Source: Mycosarcoma maydis (lineage: Eukaryota > Basidiomycota > Ustilaginomycetes > Ustilaginales). From it: a DNA stretch of 64,000 nucleotides. Positions within the stretch are counted from its first letter, which is position 1; the number at the start of each line of letters is the position of its first letter. Positions 9,290 through 19,436 of this stretch are shown one piece after another. The stretch covers positions 186,001-250,000 of the forward strand of contig NC_026478.1 in the NCBI RefSeq assembly GCF_000328475.2, read 5' to 3'. The notes under the pieces were generated by a model, which saw only the letters and a list, made by a program, of their open reading frames with translations, was not told the origin of the DNA and ran no database searches. Both the position numbers and the translations under genes were made by a program.

Positions 9290-10307
9290 ATTTTCAGCGT
9301 TTCCTGTTTTGGTTTTTACTTGGGCCCTGTTTCGGCCAAGTCCGAGTGGTGAGTGGGGTGGAGTGTGAGTGTGAGGGTGGAAGTGGCACAGCTGAAACAA
9401 TCATCAATTTGTTGCGAGCATGCACGGATCTTATCTATCAAACCAACTGCAAGTTTGATGCGTACACAAGCACAGCTTCTGATTGGTCTCGCACTCGCCT
9501 GTTTAGCCGCAATCTCGGGCGAACTGCACAACGGCTTCCTCATGATTGGCCGCTTCTGGAAAGGTAATCGTGATTCTTGCACTCGTGACTAGTCAACAGC
9601 TCTATCTATACTCACAAGCAACAAGTCACAGTTACAACGGCACTCGTGACTCACCTCTTAAACTTGATGATGCTTTCAACGCCACCCCGCGTGTTGTCTC
9701 GTCCCTGCAAGAATCGCGAATCGTGAATCGTGAAATCGGTTGATAAGTTGATTTACCAGCAAAGGCATGCAAGCGAGTTTACATGCATTCACGATTCGTA
9801 ATTCGACATTTGGTCCACATGCTTTCCCCACGCAGACAATCACGATTCGTGAATAGCAGGTTTGAGCAGGTTTGACGAGTTGACTGATAAGTGGCGTCGG
9901 CTTGTGCGGCTAACCATACCGGCCGTCGGGGCGAGTTTGAAACTGTACGACTCTGTGACTCACAAACACGTATCTTGGTCGACAGCTGACTCTGTCCGCG
10001 CTGACAAAGTGCAGCTACACCCGATTCAGGTCGTGTTCCTCGGTTCCTAATCTAGTAGGAGAGGAGTGAACCTGCCACAAACTTGCCACCTTTCTTATCT
10101 TGTTCGCTCCTATATCATCGCGCCCCATCGAGCTGCCAGTTGACATATCCCGCCCCTACTTGATCTGCCGACGCGGTTGCAAGCTTACGTGCAACCCAAC
10201 AACGTCAGTACGTTTGGCACTTTAATTGCCGACTTCAAGCCTTCAGAGATCCACCCTTTCCCTCCTGGTCATCTGACCACCAACCCATCCCTCATCTCGT
10301 TGCCCGC

Positions 10308-12140
10308 ATGACTTCGACAGACGACGACAAAGTCTACGGCACCATGTCTTCCAAGCAAGCCACCGTTACTACCCAACCCTTCGCTCACCCTGAGCCGCAA
10401 CATATTAGCACTTCGCATGAGCTCAGCAACGACGGCGCTACTCCTACCACCTCATGGACGCGCAGCCCAGGCCTCCACGCTCGCCACGTAGCTCGCAAGC
10501 TTACGACACGCCATGCATGGCTTGGCGACTATCAGTTTGGCGCTCTCTGCCTGCCGCGCCTCTTGCCTTGGAAGCCCGACTCGAAGCTCAACGGTGGTGC
10601 GGCTGAATCTCCTTTCTACGGCGTCCATGACGAGCTTCCGATCGCAGTAGCAGCGATCTGCGGCCTTCAACATGCGCTTGCCATGCTCGGAGGCCTCATC
10701 ACCCCTCCAATGATTATCGCGTCCTCGCTCAGCTTGTCTGCCGAAACGTCGGCCTACCTCATCTCTGCCAGTCTCATCACCTCAGGATTGATTTCTGCCG
10801 TTCAGCAATCTGCTATTCCTCTTCCTTTCATGGGTGGACGACAGCTCGGTACTGGCTTGCTTAGCGTAGTCGGCACGAGCTTTACCACGCTCTCCGTCAC
10901 AAGTAGTGTCTTCACCAACCTATACGCTGAGGGCGTATGTCCTCTTAACCCAGATGGCAGTCGAGCCGCTTGTCCGGATGCGTACGGCTACCTGCTTGGA
11001 ACCGCAGCAGTGTGTGCTTTGCTCGAGATTGCACTTTCCTTCCTCCCCGTCAAGGTGCTCAAACGAATGTGGCCTCCGCTGATCACGGGAACCCTTGTCT
11101 TCTTCGTCGGCATTAAATTGATTGGTGAATCCGCCATCCCCTCGTTTGGTGGTGGCTCCTCATGCCACGGAACCACCAAACTCTGCTCCGGCACTGATCA
11201 CCGAGCTTACCTCTGGGGTGATGCGCACTACCTCGGTCTCGGTCTCCTCGCTTTCTTGACGGTCGTGGTCACAGAAATTTTTGGCAGTCCTGCGATGCGT
11301 AACGCTTCAATAGCCATCGGACTTTTGTTCCCGCTCGTGGTAGCAGGCCCACTAGGATACATGTCTTCGGCACCCATCGAATCGGCACGTCCCATCACGT
11401 TTCTCTGGGTGGAAACGTTTCAACTTCGAGTCTATGGTCCCGCCGTTTTACCGCTCCTGGCGGTCTACATCTCGCTCATGATGGAATGCATTGGTGATGT
11501 CACGGCAACGTCAGAAGTGAGTCGCGTCGAGGTGGATGGAGTTGCCTACGATCGACGTATCAGCGGTGGTGTACTGGTCGACGGTCTTGCTGGCATCTTC
11601 AGTGCGCTGTTCACCGTGCCACCTCTCTCGGTTTTTGCGCAGAACAACGGTGTCATCGCTATCACCAAATGCGCCAATATTCAAGCTGGTCGATGGTGCA
11701 GTTTCTGGCTCATCCTGTTTGGCATCATCGGTAAACTAGCTGGTTGCGTACGAGCCATCCCACAACCCGTCCTCGGCGGCGTGCTGCTGATTCTCTTTGG
11801 CTCGATCGCTGTATCAGGCATCAAGATTTTGCAATGTGTCACCTTTACGCGAAGGAACCGTTTCATCCTGGCGCTCAGCTTTGGATTTGGCTTCGGTACC
11901 TTGTTGGTACACGACCTATTTAGCAATCTCTTCACTTACAAGGGTGGTAACAAGGCGCTCTCGGGTTTCTTGGACAGCATCATCATTGTCATTTCGACGC
12001 CATTCTTGATCAGTGCCGTCGTGGGCATGATTGCCAACGGGATCCTGCCGATGGACGAGGAGGACAGGCAGCTGCAGCGTGCACGAGAATCGCCGCAGCT
12101 GGCACCCAATTCCGCCTCTGACGAGAAGCTTCCTGCCTGA
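10308..12140 (+). CDS. nucleobase-ascorbate (NCS2/NAT) transporter, xanthine/urate permease type
   Basis: This is a plasma-membrane proton symporter of 610 residues, most like fungal UapA/UapC xanthine and uric acid permeases. The N-terminal cytosolic part runs to about residue 100. Then GLQHALAMLGGLITPP opens the first membrane segment with the family QH pair, followed by about a dozen hydrophobic segments. The NAT signature QNNGVIAITKCANIQAG begins at residue 445 (Q445-N-N-G448). TM10-region residues PLLAVYISLMMECIGDVTATSE carry the conserved acidic E and D. It is a single exon. It lies divergent from the molybdenum-cofactor genes, whose product is needed by xanthine dehydrogenase. Substrate preference is inferred from the family only. 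Confidence 0.9.
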   Translation: MTSTDDDKVYGTMSSKQATVTTQPFAHPEPQHISTSHELSNDGATPTTSWTRSPGLHARHVARKLTTRHAWLGDYQFGALCLPRLLPWKPDSKLNGGAAESPFYGVHDELPIAVAAICGLQHALAMLGGLITPPMIIASSLSLSAETSAYLISASLITSGLISAVQQSAIPLPFMGGRQLGTGLLSVVGTSFTTLSVTSSVFTNLYAEGVCPLNPDGSRAACPDAYGYLLGTAAVCALLEIALSFLPVKVLKRMWPPLITGTLVFFVGIKLIGESAIPSFGGGSSCHGTTKLCSGTDHRAYLWGDAHYLGLGLLAFLTVVVTEIFGSPAMRNASIAIGLLFPLVVAGPLGYMSSAPIESARPITFLWVETFQLRVYGPAVLPLLAVYISLMMECIGDVTATSEVSRVEVDGVAYDRRISGGVLVDGLAGIFSALFTVPPLSVFAQNNGVIAITKCANIQAGRWCSFWLILFGIIGKLAGCVRAIPQPVLGGVLLILFGSIAVSGIKILQCVTFTRRNRFILALSFGFGFGTLLVHDLFSNLFTYKGGNKALSGFLDSIIIVISTPFLISAVVGMIANGILPMDEEDRQLQRARESPQLAPNSASDEKLPA

Positions 12141-12770
12141 AAGAACGCGCTGTACATGAATTTATTCTTTCTCTCCAGCTCTTTGAATCGTGGCTTTGTC
12201 TACGAAAGTGTATGAGCGCGAATGAGCCGCATTCGTGATTCGATGCCGGCGAGAAACGTCGAATATGTGCGGAAGTGTTTGCGATCGACATGATCTGCGA
12301 TACACAGTCCGCCGGCCGCCGATGTCGGAGTCGTCGACATGGTATCCGTAGAGCTACAAGTGAATTTCCACACTTTCTCATCGGAGCTGTACAGTAGGGC
12401 AAACGCATGAGCACACCCGGTAAGGTTTGGTCTCGACAGGTGCAAGGCTGGCGAGATTCGTCATTCACGATTCGTCGTTATCGCCGACAAGGACAGTCAC
12501 ACGCTGCGCGCCGTGGGTCGTGGGTCGTGGATGAGTTTGGGCATTGTTAGATTTCTGGCCCAGCCGGTCCGTCGGTTTATGAAAACCGAGCACGCCTGAT
12601 TTCACGCCGAGAACGCATCAGCTTGTGCCAGCTAAGAATCCACACCTGACAGACGACACAGTTGCTCGCATCTCAACTGTGTTCTGCACACACGCTGGAA
12701 CGTTGTCATCTGAGACCAAGGCTTCCTCCGCTGACTGTTGTAGGTAACGGCACTTTGACGTGGTGCAAAC
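12141..12770. other. intergenic
   Basis: No gene seen in 630 bp. It holds a short heptamer array at 12511-12531 and single ATTCGTGATT/ATTCACGATTCG motifs near 12230 and 12464. The rest is promoter-type sequence for the TMEM135-like gene. Confidence 0.5.
12511..12531. repeat. heptamer array, YCGTGGG x3
   Basis: Three tandem 7-bp units (CCGTGGG, TCGTGGG, TCGTGGA). The unit differs from ATTCGTG but keeps the CGTG core and the 7-bp period. Confidence 0.6.
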
Positions 12771-14339
12771 ATGGCAGCTCCGCTCTCGGCATCGCAAACG
12801 ACGCCTTCGCACAGTGCTGTGCATGGGACGATGAAAGAGCTGCGTGGATTCCTGGCGGACGGACGAGTGCCTTTGAGCGCTCGCGTCGCTGCGCGAGCGT
12901 TTGCCCTGGGCTATACGGCCAATGTTGTTCTCGATGGGATTCTTCCGTTGGCGCTACGCAAGAAGTCGGCACGCCAAGCACTCGGCGCTCTGGTCTCGAT
13001 CAAGTCGCTGCAATCCGGATCGGTGCTTGCGCTCTTCTCGGCACTGTATCGAGCGCTGCTCTCGCGACTCACGACGCTGCGGCTCTCGCTGCTGTCCAGA
13101 GCGCGCAAGGTTGACGAGCTCGACTTGAGCATCACGCGCGATCGCATCCGAGCATCGCTTCTGCGCGTGCTCAACTCGGCAGGCTTGGTGCCGTTTACAG
13201 CATGTCTGGTGGCATCCTCGGTACTCTCGCTCTTCCCGATCACGAGTGTACGTCGATCTCTTGCGCTTTGGTTCTCAACGAAAGCTGTGGAGTCCGTGTA
13301 TGTGCACCTTCGCGCTGTAAATTCGCGGCTGGTCAGTTGGGTGCCAGACTTTATCGGCGGTGGATTCTTTTACGCACTTGCGAATGGTCAGCTATTATGG
13401 ACATTCCTGTTCGAGCCTTCGTGCTTCCCAGACTCTTACGGCAGAGTGATCCTGGCTCGAAGCACGAGCTATATTCCACCACGACCAGCGACGTTGCCGA
13501 CGTCCATCGCTTGGCCTGCATCCAGGGATATCGCAGATACGATCGCGGCACTTTCCACGCCGTCAGCTACGGCTGCTGCGTATCCGGCATTCAAGGCGCC
13601 GGTGCTATCGGCATTGACACCGCCCAAGTATCCTACATCAAAGTATACGCTCATCAACCCGGTGCTGGATTATGCACCCGCGCATCCAGCGCACTCGAGG
13701 TTGCTGTGTGCCGTCCTACATCCAACGCAGCCGAGTTGTCTCAAGAACTTGTTGAGTTTCTTTGCCACTGAATGGCAGGCTTCTGCAAAGTTGGTCGCCC
13801 TCTTCACGGCTATCAGCCAGCTGCTCTCGTACAAAAAGCTTCTCAACGACCCAGAAACGGCATTGTTCAAGTTTGCACTAGCTGTGGTCCAGGGGGCAAC
13901 GGTGATTTCCGGTTCAATCGGCACAGCATGGGGTCTAACATGTTTCTTCCAACAGTACCTGCCGCGTACCTTGTTCCCCAGAGCGAGGTATTTCCTCAAC
14001 GGCTTTCTTAGCAGCGTTTTCATCCTCGCTGTGCCCCAAGCCAGGAGGGCTCAGCTGGGCAGCTACACCACCAGGCAGAGTTTGAATGCACTCTGGGGTG
14101 TAGCTGAGAAACGAGGTTGGTGCAAAAGCGTCACGCACGCCGATACATTCCTCTTGAGTCTAGGCCTCGCTACCTTGGTCGCCATGTATGAAACCATCCC
14201 CACCAGTGTAGACAAGATCATCGCCAGGACTATGTCGTCGTTGGTCGGTTCTCCCGCTGCCCTCGATCCCGAAAAGCAGATGCACCTGAAATGGTCCCCT
14301 CCCACCTCCCAAGCGCAGCACAAGCCCAAGTCCCTTTGA
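12771..14339 (+). CDS. multi-pass membrane protein, TMEM135-like
   Basis: This is a 522-residue protein with several hydrophobic segments. These include LRVLNSAGLVPFTACLVASSVLS, the FIGGGFFYALANGQLLWTFLF region and the C-terminal TFLLSLGLATLVAMYE. The C-terminal half shows the order seen in fungal TMEM135-type proteins: a long segment with SGSIGTAWGLTCFFQQYLPR, then an arginine-rich RARYFLNGFLSS, then a Trp-Gly block ALWGVAEKRGW, then a final helix ending MYE. TMEM135 proteins act in peroxisome/mitochondrion-related lipid traffic in animals; the role in fungi is unclear. The family call is from pattern memory and moderately secure. It is a single exon, convergent with PAL (308 bp). Confidence 0.55.
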   Translation: MAAPLSASQTTPSHSAVHGTMKELRGFLADGRVPLSARVAARAFALGYTANVVLDGILPLALRKKSARQALGALVSIKSLQSGSVLALFSALYRALLSRLTTLRLSLLSRARKVDELDLSITRDRIRASLLRVLNSAGLVPFTACLVASSVLSLFPITSVRRSLALWFSTKAVESVYVHLRAVNSRLVSWVPDFIGGGFFYALANGQLLWTFLFEPSCFPDSYGRVILARSTSYIPPRPATLPTSIAWPASRDIADTIAALSTPSATAAAYPAFKAPVLSALTPPKYPTSKYTLINPVLDYAPAHPAHSRLLCAVLHPTQPSCLKNLLSFFATEWQASAKLVALFTAISQLLSYKKLLNDPETALFKFALAVVQGATVISGSIGTAWGLTCFFQQYLPRTLFPRARYFLNGFLSSVFILAVPQARRAQLGSYTTRQSLNALWGVAEKRGWCKSVTHADTFLLSLGLATLVAMYETIPTSVDKIIARTMSSLVGSPAALDPEKQMHLKWSPPTSQAQHKPKSL

Positions 14340-14647
14340 TACACCTCAACATCCCTTCACAGCCCTCGAACCCAAATTCCGAATCCGCTACGACCTCATC
14401 AGCTCCGACAAGCAGTCAACCATGTCCTGCATCCCCCTTCGACGCCACGCAAAAACATGCATTCGCATCACCTCGCCTTGGTGCCGGTACACACGGTCAT
14501 ATTCGGTAGTGCCAAATCACTCTGACAAATCAACACACAGTCTCTCGCTGTCCATGATCATCTCGATGGCCCTTTTGGCACTCACACGCAATTCGTCACC
14601 GTAGATGGCCAATCTATACTAACTATTACTACGCTGCTTGCACCCCT
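14340..14647. other. convergent 3' regions, TMEM135-like / PAL
   Basis: No gene in these 308 bp between two stop codons. Short open frames here have no recognisable content. Confidence 0.5.
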
Positions 14648-16822
14648 CTACAAATCCCTTTCGAGCTCGCTCAGCATGTTATACAACTCGCCATCTCGAA
14701 TACTAGCATAGATGACCGAGACGTAACCGCCCGTCGTGTTCCATTGCTCAAATTCGCCCTTGAATTCGTTGAGGTTCTCCTTACCATGCATGGGCACACC
14801 CAGCGTCTTCCTGACAAACTCGTAGGCGCGCTTGGTCTTGCCCAACAGGTGGCTGGCATGGCAAGCGTATGGGTTGTCAAGAAATTCGATCGTTACCTGC
14901 CTGTAAATCTTTTCCGTGTCAGCTACACCGGTGGCGCGCCACTTGACAATGTTCCTCAGCGGATCCGCACCACCACCGCTAGGCAGCTCGGAAAAGTACC
15001 TCACAAGCACAGACGACGCGTCTTGGTACGTCTCGACCAGTCGATCGCGAAGGTCCTTGGACGAGGTTTCGTCGAGACGCTTGCTCATGCTCTTGAGCAC
15101 CTGTGCTGCAATCTCTTGCTGCTTGGTCTCATCCATCCACTCGCCAAAGTGACTGTGCAGCGATGCCAAGATGAGCGTGGGCAGCTGCTCAGCAACCTTA
15201 TACTGCAAAGCGCGAATATCGAGTGCTTGGCACAAGAGGTAGAGCGACCAAGCCTGAATCATCGAGAGGCACTCGATCGCCTGCAGCGTCTGGCGGCCGC
15301 TGATGAGCGCCAGCGAGTTGATGGCCTGGTTGGCCATCTCTGCACTTTGTACATGCGTTGAAACGGGGTTGCCGAGGAACATGAGTTCCGAAGTGACACT
15401 GGCAAGCGCAATATCGATTCCCTTGGCGTGGAAGTTGAGCGACAGATCAGGCGTGGAAGCCAAGTTGGCGGGCAATCCTCGGTTCATTGCCGGGTTGACG
15501 AGCTCTGTCATCTGCTGGAACGTCATTTTGCCCATAGCACACAAGGCGAGGCGGATCTTCTCGACGGCATTCGTCATGGCCATGGCCTGGAAGTTGCCTC
15601 CGTGGTGGATGCGACCGTCGCCGTCGTACGGGTCGATCATGGGGTTATCTGTGGTGCTGTTAATCTCAATGTCGACGGATCGCTTTGCGTTTTCGATGTC
15701 CTCGAGACCCGGGCCGACCCACTGGGAGGCGGTTCGCAGCGTGTAACGGTCCTGACGCAGCGTTCCGTTGTCTTCGGAGAAGAGGACGTGCTTTTCGTTT
15801 TCGAGATGCTCTGCTAGCCTAGAGCCGGAAAGAAGCGCGCGGATAAACTTGGCGCTCTTGATCTGACCAGGATGCGGGCGGGCGATTTCGTGAATGAAAG
15901 GAGCAAAGCTGGCATCGGTACCCTTGAGGGCTTCGACGGCCATAGCGGTGGTGAGCTGCGTCAGAGAGGCTAGATTTTCGGCCTCGTAGGTAGCGAGACC
16001 CGCAACAGAGGCTGAAAAAGCGGTGCCGTTGAGCAGACCAAGCGCCTCCTTGGGCTCATACTGGACGGGGGTGATCTTGTGCATGCGACAAGCCTCATCC
16101 GCAGTCACCTTGACACGCTGACCACGGCCGTCGGTGACAAAGCAGTAGATGCCACGCTGACCGGCAAGCGCACCGGCTACGTAGCTAAGTGGGCTAAGAT
16201 CACCACTGGCCGAGATACTCGACCTGACTGGTACGACTGGAGTGACGTTGTTCTGGAGGAAAAGCTTCTGCATCTTGTCGAGCACCTCCCAACGCACACC
16301 CGAATGACCGCGCATCAGAGAGCTGAGCCTAACCACGATGGCACCCCTTACCCATGCCTCCGGCATGATCAGTGAAGACTCTGTGTCCGTCAAAGGGAGT
16401 GCAAAGGGTGCCGAGCTGGGTTCGCCCGTGGGGAATGTGGATGGCACGGGGAGCACGCCACACTGCTGCATCTGGAGCAAGGCCAGCTGAAGCGCACGTG
16501 TGTTGGCGGTCCTCGAGTCGGCGGACCCACCGAACCCCGTGTTGATGCCGTAGATTGACTCGCCACGGTCGAGCTTGGCGATTAAGGACTGGACCGAGTC
16601 ATCAATACGCTTTCGCGTCTCAGCGGAGGGGTCGAGGACGGGAACGTGACCGTATCGAGCGGAAGCGACGAGACCCTGGATCTTGAGATTGTAGCCGTCG
16701 ATAACGACCTGCTCGGTTCGGAAGGACGATGCTTTGCGAAGTTTGGTATCCGAAGGCTGGACGAGCAAGCCTGGACGCGTGGATGCCTCGACGGGAGGGA
16801 GCACGTCTGCGGTTGGAGCCAT
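14648..16822 (-). CDS. PAL1: phenylalanine ammonia-lyase
   Basis: This enzyme deaminates L-phenylalanine to trans-cinnamate and ammonium in the cytosol. It has 724 residues and one exon, the usual length for basidiomycete PAL. The Ala-Ser-Gly triad that forms the MIO cofactor is at residues 205-207 in SISASGDLSPLS. The catalytic loop Tyr is in YGINTGFGGS (Y91). HGGNFQA, the NxxQ/ENQFS-equivalent region (STPDLSLNFHAKG) and TTDNPM follow in order. At the substrate-selectivity pair before CGVLP the sequence is QMQQCG. Yeast-type PAL/TAL has a His-Gln pair there, so the first position is Met (about residue 118). It is convergent with the TMEM135-like gene, and its promoter is the 0.9 kb upstream. 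Confidence 0.95.
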   Translation of the reverse strand: MAPTADVLPPVEASTRPGLLVQPSDTKLRKASSFRTEQVVIDGYNLKIQGLVASARYGHVPVLDPSAETRKRIDDSVQSLIAKLDRGESIYGINTGFGGSADSRTANTRALQLALLQMQQCGVLPVPSTFPTGEPSSAPFALPLTDTESSLIMPEAWVRGAIVVRLSSLMRGHSGVRWEVLDKMQKLFLQNNVTPVVPVRSSISASGDLSPLSYVAGALAGQRGIYCFVTDGRGQRVKVTADEACRMHKITPVQYEPKEALGLLNGTAFSASVAGLATYEAENLASLTQLTTAMAVEALKGTDASFAPFIHEIARPHPGQIKSAKFIRALLSGSRLAEHLENEKHVLFSEDNGTLRQDRYTLRTASQWVGPGLEDIENAKRSVDIEINSTTDNPMIDPYDGDGRIHHGGNFQAMAMTNAVEKIRLALCAMGKMTFQQMTELVNPAMNRGLPANLASTPDLSLNFHAKGIDIALASVTSELMFLGNPVSTHVQSAEMANQAINSLALISGRQTLQAIECLSMIQAWSLYLLCQALDIRALQYKVAEQLPTLILASLHSHFGEWMDETKQQEIAAQVLKSMSKRLDETSSKDLRDRLVETYQDASSVLVRYFSELPSGGGADPLRNIVKWRATGVADTEKIYRQVTIEFLDNPYACHASHLLGKTKRAYEFVRKTLGVPMHGKENLNEFKGEFEQWNTTGGYVSVIYASIRDGELYNMLSELERDL

Positions 16823-17744
16823 GATGCCAGATGCGGTGGGAAGAGGAACGGTAGTGACGCGAGAGGACAGCTGTTATGGTCGTGTAGAGACGATCGAAGA
16901 GGCACGGCACGCAGATATGGGCGGATAGGAGGTGAGAAAGTCGGCAAGGATTGCTGTCTTATACTATGGTCACCTTCAGGCTCCAAGTCTCTGGCTATCT
17001 GGCAATCAGGAGGCGGCACCGCGACACGGAACGGGCGAGCCGATCGTCAGAGCAACAATCGTGAATCATGAGGCAGCGATTCTGACTTCATTCCGCGCAA
17101 TGCGTTGTCCATCTCCTGACACGGAACGGTCCCACTCAGCCGCGTCCACTCCCTCTGCAAACCACACCAAAAAAACAGAGTTGTCGCGGAATAGCCGATG
17201 ATAGCCAGACAGGGAATGTGCGCGTTGTTTAATCACGAATGTGAACGCTCAGAGTGATGAACAGATTAACCTGCATGCTACTGTAGTTGCGCGCATTTGT
17301 GGGGAGCAGCCGACGGTTTTGACCCTGATTTTCAGGATTGGGATGCACAATTTCGGTCGTCTCGCGTTTATCGGCCGTTGTCACGCGTCACAAGGGCCAT
17401 CCTAAGCTGTCTGTCTGGCATGGCATTCGTGATTGCTTGTTCCGCGTCTGTTGGAGCTCCCTTTTAGAACGCACGCCCGCTTCAGCAAAGAAAGCTCAGC
17501 ATTCGTCCTCTTAGGCTGGACGTCGTACTGTCATACACGAATCGAATCTCGATCAATTCACACGCCCGAAGTGGGTACTTCTCGCCACCGCGTTGGATGA
17601 ACCGAAACTAGGATCGCCATCTTTAGCCTCTTCACAGCCGTTTTGGCAATTAAGCTTGTCGAGTCTCGTCATTTGGTTCAGCGCACCCACTCAAGACTTG
17701 TTCTTCCATATGCATCCTGCGATTGAATCAATCCCGATTGTTGA
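16823..17744. other. intergenic, PAL promoter and denD-like 3' end
   Basis: About 920 bp with no gene I can support. There are isolated AATCGTGAATCATG and AATCACGAATGTG motifs (about 17056-17070 and 17231-17245). No array and no clear TATA box were noticed. Confidence 0.5.
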
Positions 17745-18770
17745 TTAAATTTGGCACGTCTCTGACTTGTTCTGTGAAGCCAAGAACTCCTGGAACTCGC
17801 GGATGTTGTGTTCGAATCCACCTTGATCCACCTTGAACCCGATCGCTAAAGCAAACTCGTTATCAAACTTGGCTGGAAAAGTGCCCACCAGCCTCTCGCA
17901 AACTTGGTCCTTCTCAAATTGAATCAAAGCCACCGCTTCGTCACCGGCCACCTTGCGCAACGCCTCCACCTGCTCTTTGACGCTGACTGTGAACCCAGGC
18001 AGGTTGACAGCTCGGGAGTACTTGGGAAACTTGTTGGCGGGGATGTCTTTGGCGATCACCAGGTTTTCCAGCACTGTGCTGGGAGATGAGATCCACAGCT
18101 TTGTCGATTCGAGCACTGGATCGTTGGCGCTCTTGCCGATCGGGCAGGTGGCATTGAGGCCTTGAAGAGGTTCTCGGATGATGCCCGAAACAAACGCCGT
18201 AGTAGCCGCTGCAGGTGCACCGGGTCGAACCGTGATGGTGGGCAGCCTGACCGCACGCCCGTCGATGAACCCTTTGCGCGAGTACTCTGTGACCAGATAC
18301 TCGCACATCACTTTCGCTGTTCCGTAATTCGATTCGGGCCTAGGGTAGGTATCTGGCGTTACCACCTCTGGTAGCTTGCCGCCAAACACGCCCACAGACG
18401 AAGCAAAAATGAACTTAACCCCCGCGACCAACTGTCTAGCCTTGTCGAGGAGTGATCGAGTGGATTCGAAATTCACTCGAAATCCGAGGTCCCAGTTGTC
18501 CTCAGAGCCTTTCGACATGATTCCGTGCAAAGAGTAGATGACAGACGGCAGGCCCAGCTCGGTTCGGAAGATCGAATCCACCCCAGCTTCACAGGTGAGG
18601 TCCGCGGCGAGACGGACGTTTTTGACGCCGGCACTCTTGGGTGCAGACGGCTGGTGTACATCGACCAGGATAAACTGGAATGTGTGTTGAGGTTGAAGGC
18701 GAGTCAAGGTGTCTGCGAGCAGCGAACCGAGGAACCCCCCTGCACCTGTGATGAGCACCGTCGTTGACAT
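17745..18770 (-). CDS. NAD-dependent epimerase/dehydratase, D-erythronate dehydrogenase-like
   Basis: This is a 341-residue extended short-chain dehydrogenase. The Rossmann motif TGAGGFLG is at residues 8-15, the catalytic Ser in FASSVGVFG (about 124-125), and the Tyr-x3-Lys pair is Y149/K153 in SNYGTAK. The segments SLHGIMSKGSEDNWDLGFRVN and RLPTITVRPGAPAAATTAFVSG match the DenD subgroup (oxidation of D-erythronate in bacteria). Fungal members are not biochemically assigned as far as I know, so the substrate is an inference. It is a single exon on the same strand as the hydantoinase-B gene upstream (666 bp between); no evidence shows co-regulation. Confidence 0.8.
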   Translation of the reverse strand: MSTTVLITGAGGFLGSLLADTLTRLQPQHTFQFILVDVHQPSAPKSAGVKNVRLAADLTCEAGVDSIFRTELGLPSVIYSLHGIMSKGSEDNWDLGFRVNFESTRSLLDKARQLVAGVKFIFASSVGVFGGKLPEVVTPDTYPRPESNYGTAKVMCEYLVTEYSRKGFIDGRAVRLPTITVRPGAPAAATTAFVSGIIREPLQGLNATCPIGKSANDPVLESTKLWISSPSTVLENLVIAKDIPANKFPKYSRAVNLPGFTVSVKEQVEALRKVAGDEAVALIQFEKDQVCERLVGTFPAKFDNEFALAIGFKVDQGGFEHNIREFQEFLASQNKSETCQI

Positions 18771-19436
18771 TGTTTGTAAACGCTGCAGTCGATTCCAGAA
18801 AGCGGGTTACCAGATCGGATAGAGCATGAGGTTGATCGAGAAAGCTATTTGAGGGTACAATGTTGGTCTGACGGACTTCTGATCGCCTCGAGAGCGGGAA
18901 GAAGAGGTCCCAGTTAACAGGCTGGTCTGTGTGTTGTGTGTTTTCCTACTCTCGGTTTCGTTTCTTGGCTCGTCTACAGTCACGTCGACGTGGGGGAATG
19001 CGGACGAGTCAAGCACGAAGCACTTGTCAACCCCGCATCAGTCGAAACGTGAATCGTGAATGCAAACACCGTGCCCTGGGCCATTTCCACGCGATCGAAT
19101 TCATCCAAGCTTCGCAGCGTCGCATTCGCACGGTCGCAGATCAAGACGGTCAGCTCCAATCGGTCTGACGAAGCATAACAGCAGTGAAAAGGAGACGAGA
19201 CGAGCAGACTTGAGAAAATGTTACGGCAAAATCACTCATGACAGTCAGGGCGCGTCCGAACCGCCCCCACGTTTTGGACGTTGCTTACTTTCTCTAAACC
19301 GCCGCAGAATTGGCCGAACGTCATCAACACTATCTCGGTTCCAGGACTCACACCACTCGTGACTTGCGTACGGCCTCACTTGTCATCACACTGGCTTTGT
19401 ATGGCAACGAAGCTAGGTACAACGGCTCGAACCATT
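18771..19436. other. intergenic, same-strand genes
   Basis: No gene seen in 666 bp between the hydantoinase-B stop and the denD-like start. A CGTGAATCGTGAATG motif lies at about 19048-19062. Confidence 0.5.

Larger units (their letters stand above)
9004..10307. promoter_or_regulatory. divergent intergenic region MOCS1A / purine permease
   Basis: About 1.3 kb without a gene. It contains two heptamer arrays (9128-9162, 9255-9289), several single AATCACGAAT-type motifs (about 9720-9735, 9787-9800, 9838-9855), and six HGATAR (GATA-factor type) hexamers at 9431-9436, 9435-9440, 9602-9607, 9741-9746, 9885-9890 and 10095-10100. HGATAR is expected by chance about once per 340 bp on both strands, so this is at most a mild excess. 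Confidence 0.5.

Noticed and set aside
9431..10100. GATA-factor site cluster as proof of nitrogen control
   Set aside because: Six HGATAR hexamers in 1.3 kb is only slightly above the roughly four expected by chance, so I kept it as a weak hint and not as a called regulatory module.
14744..15361. 205-codon plus-strand frame over PAL
   Set aside because: Shadow of the PAL coding strand.
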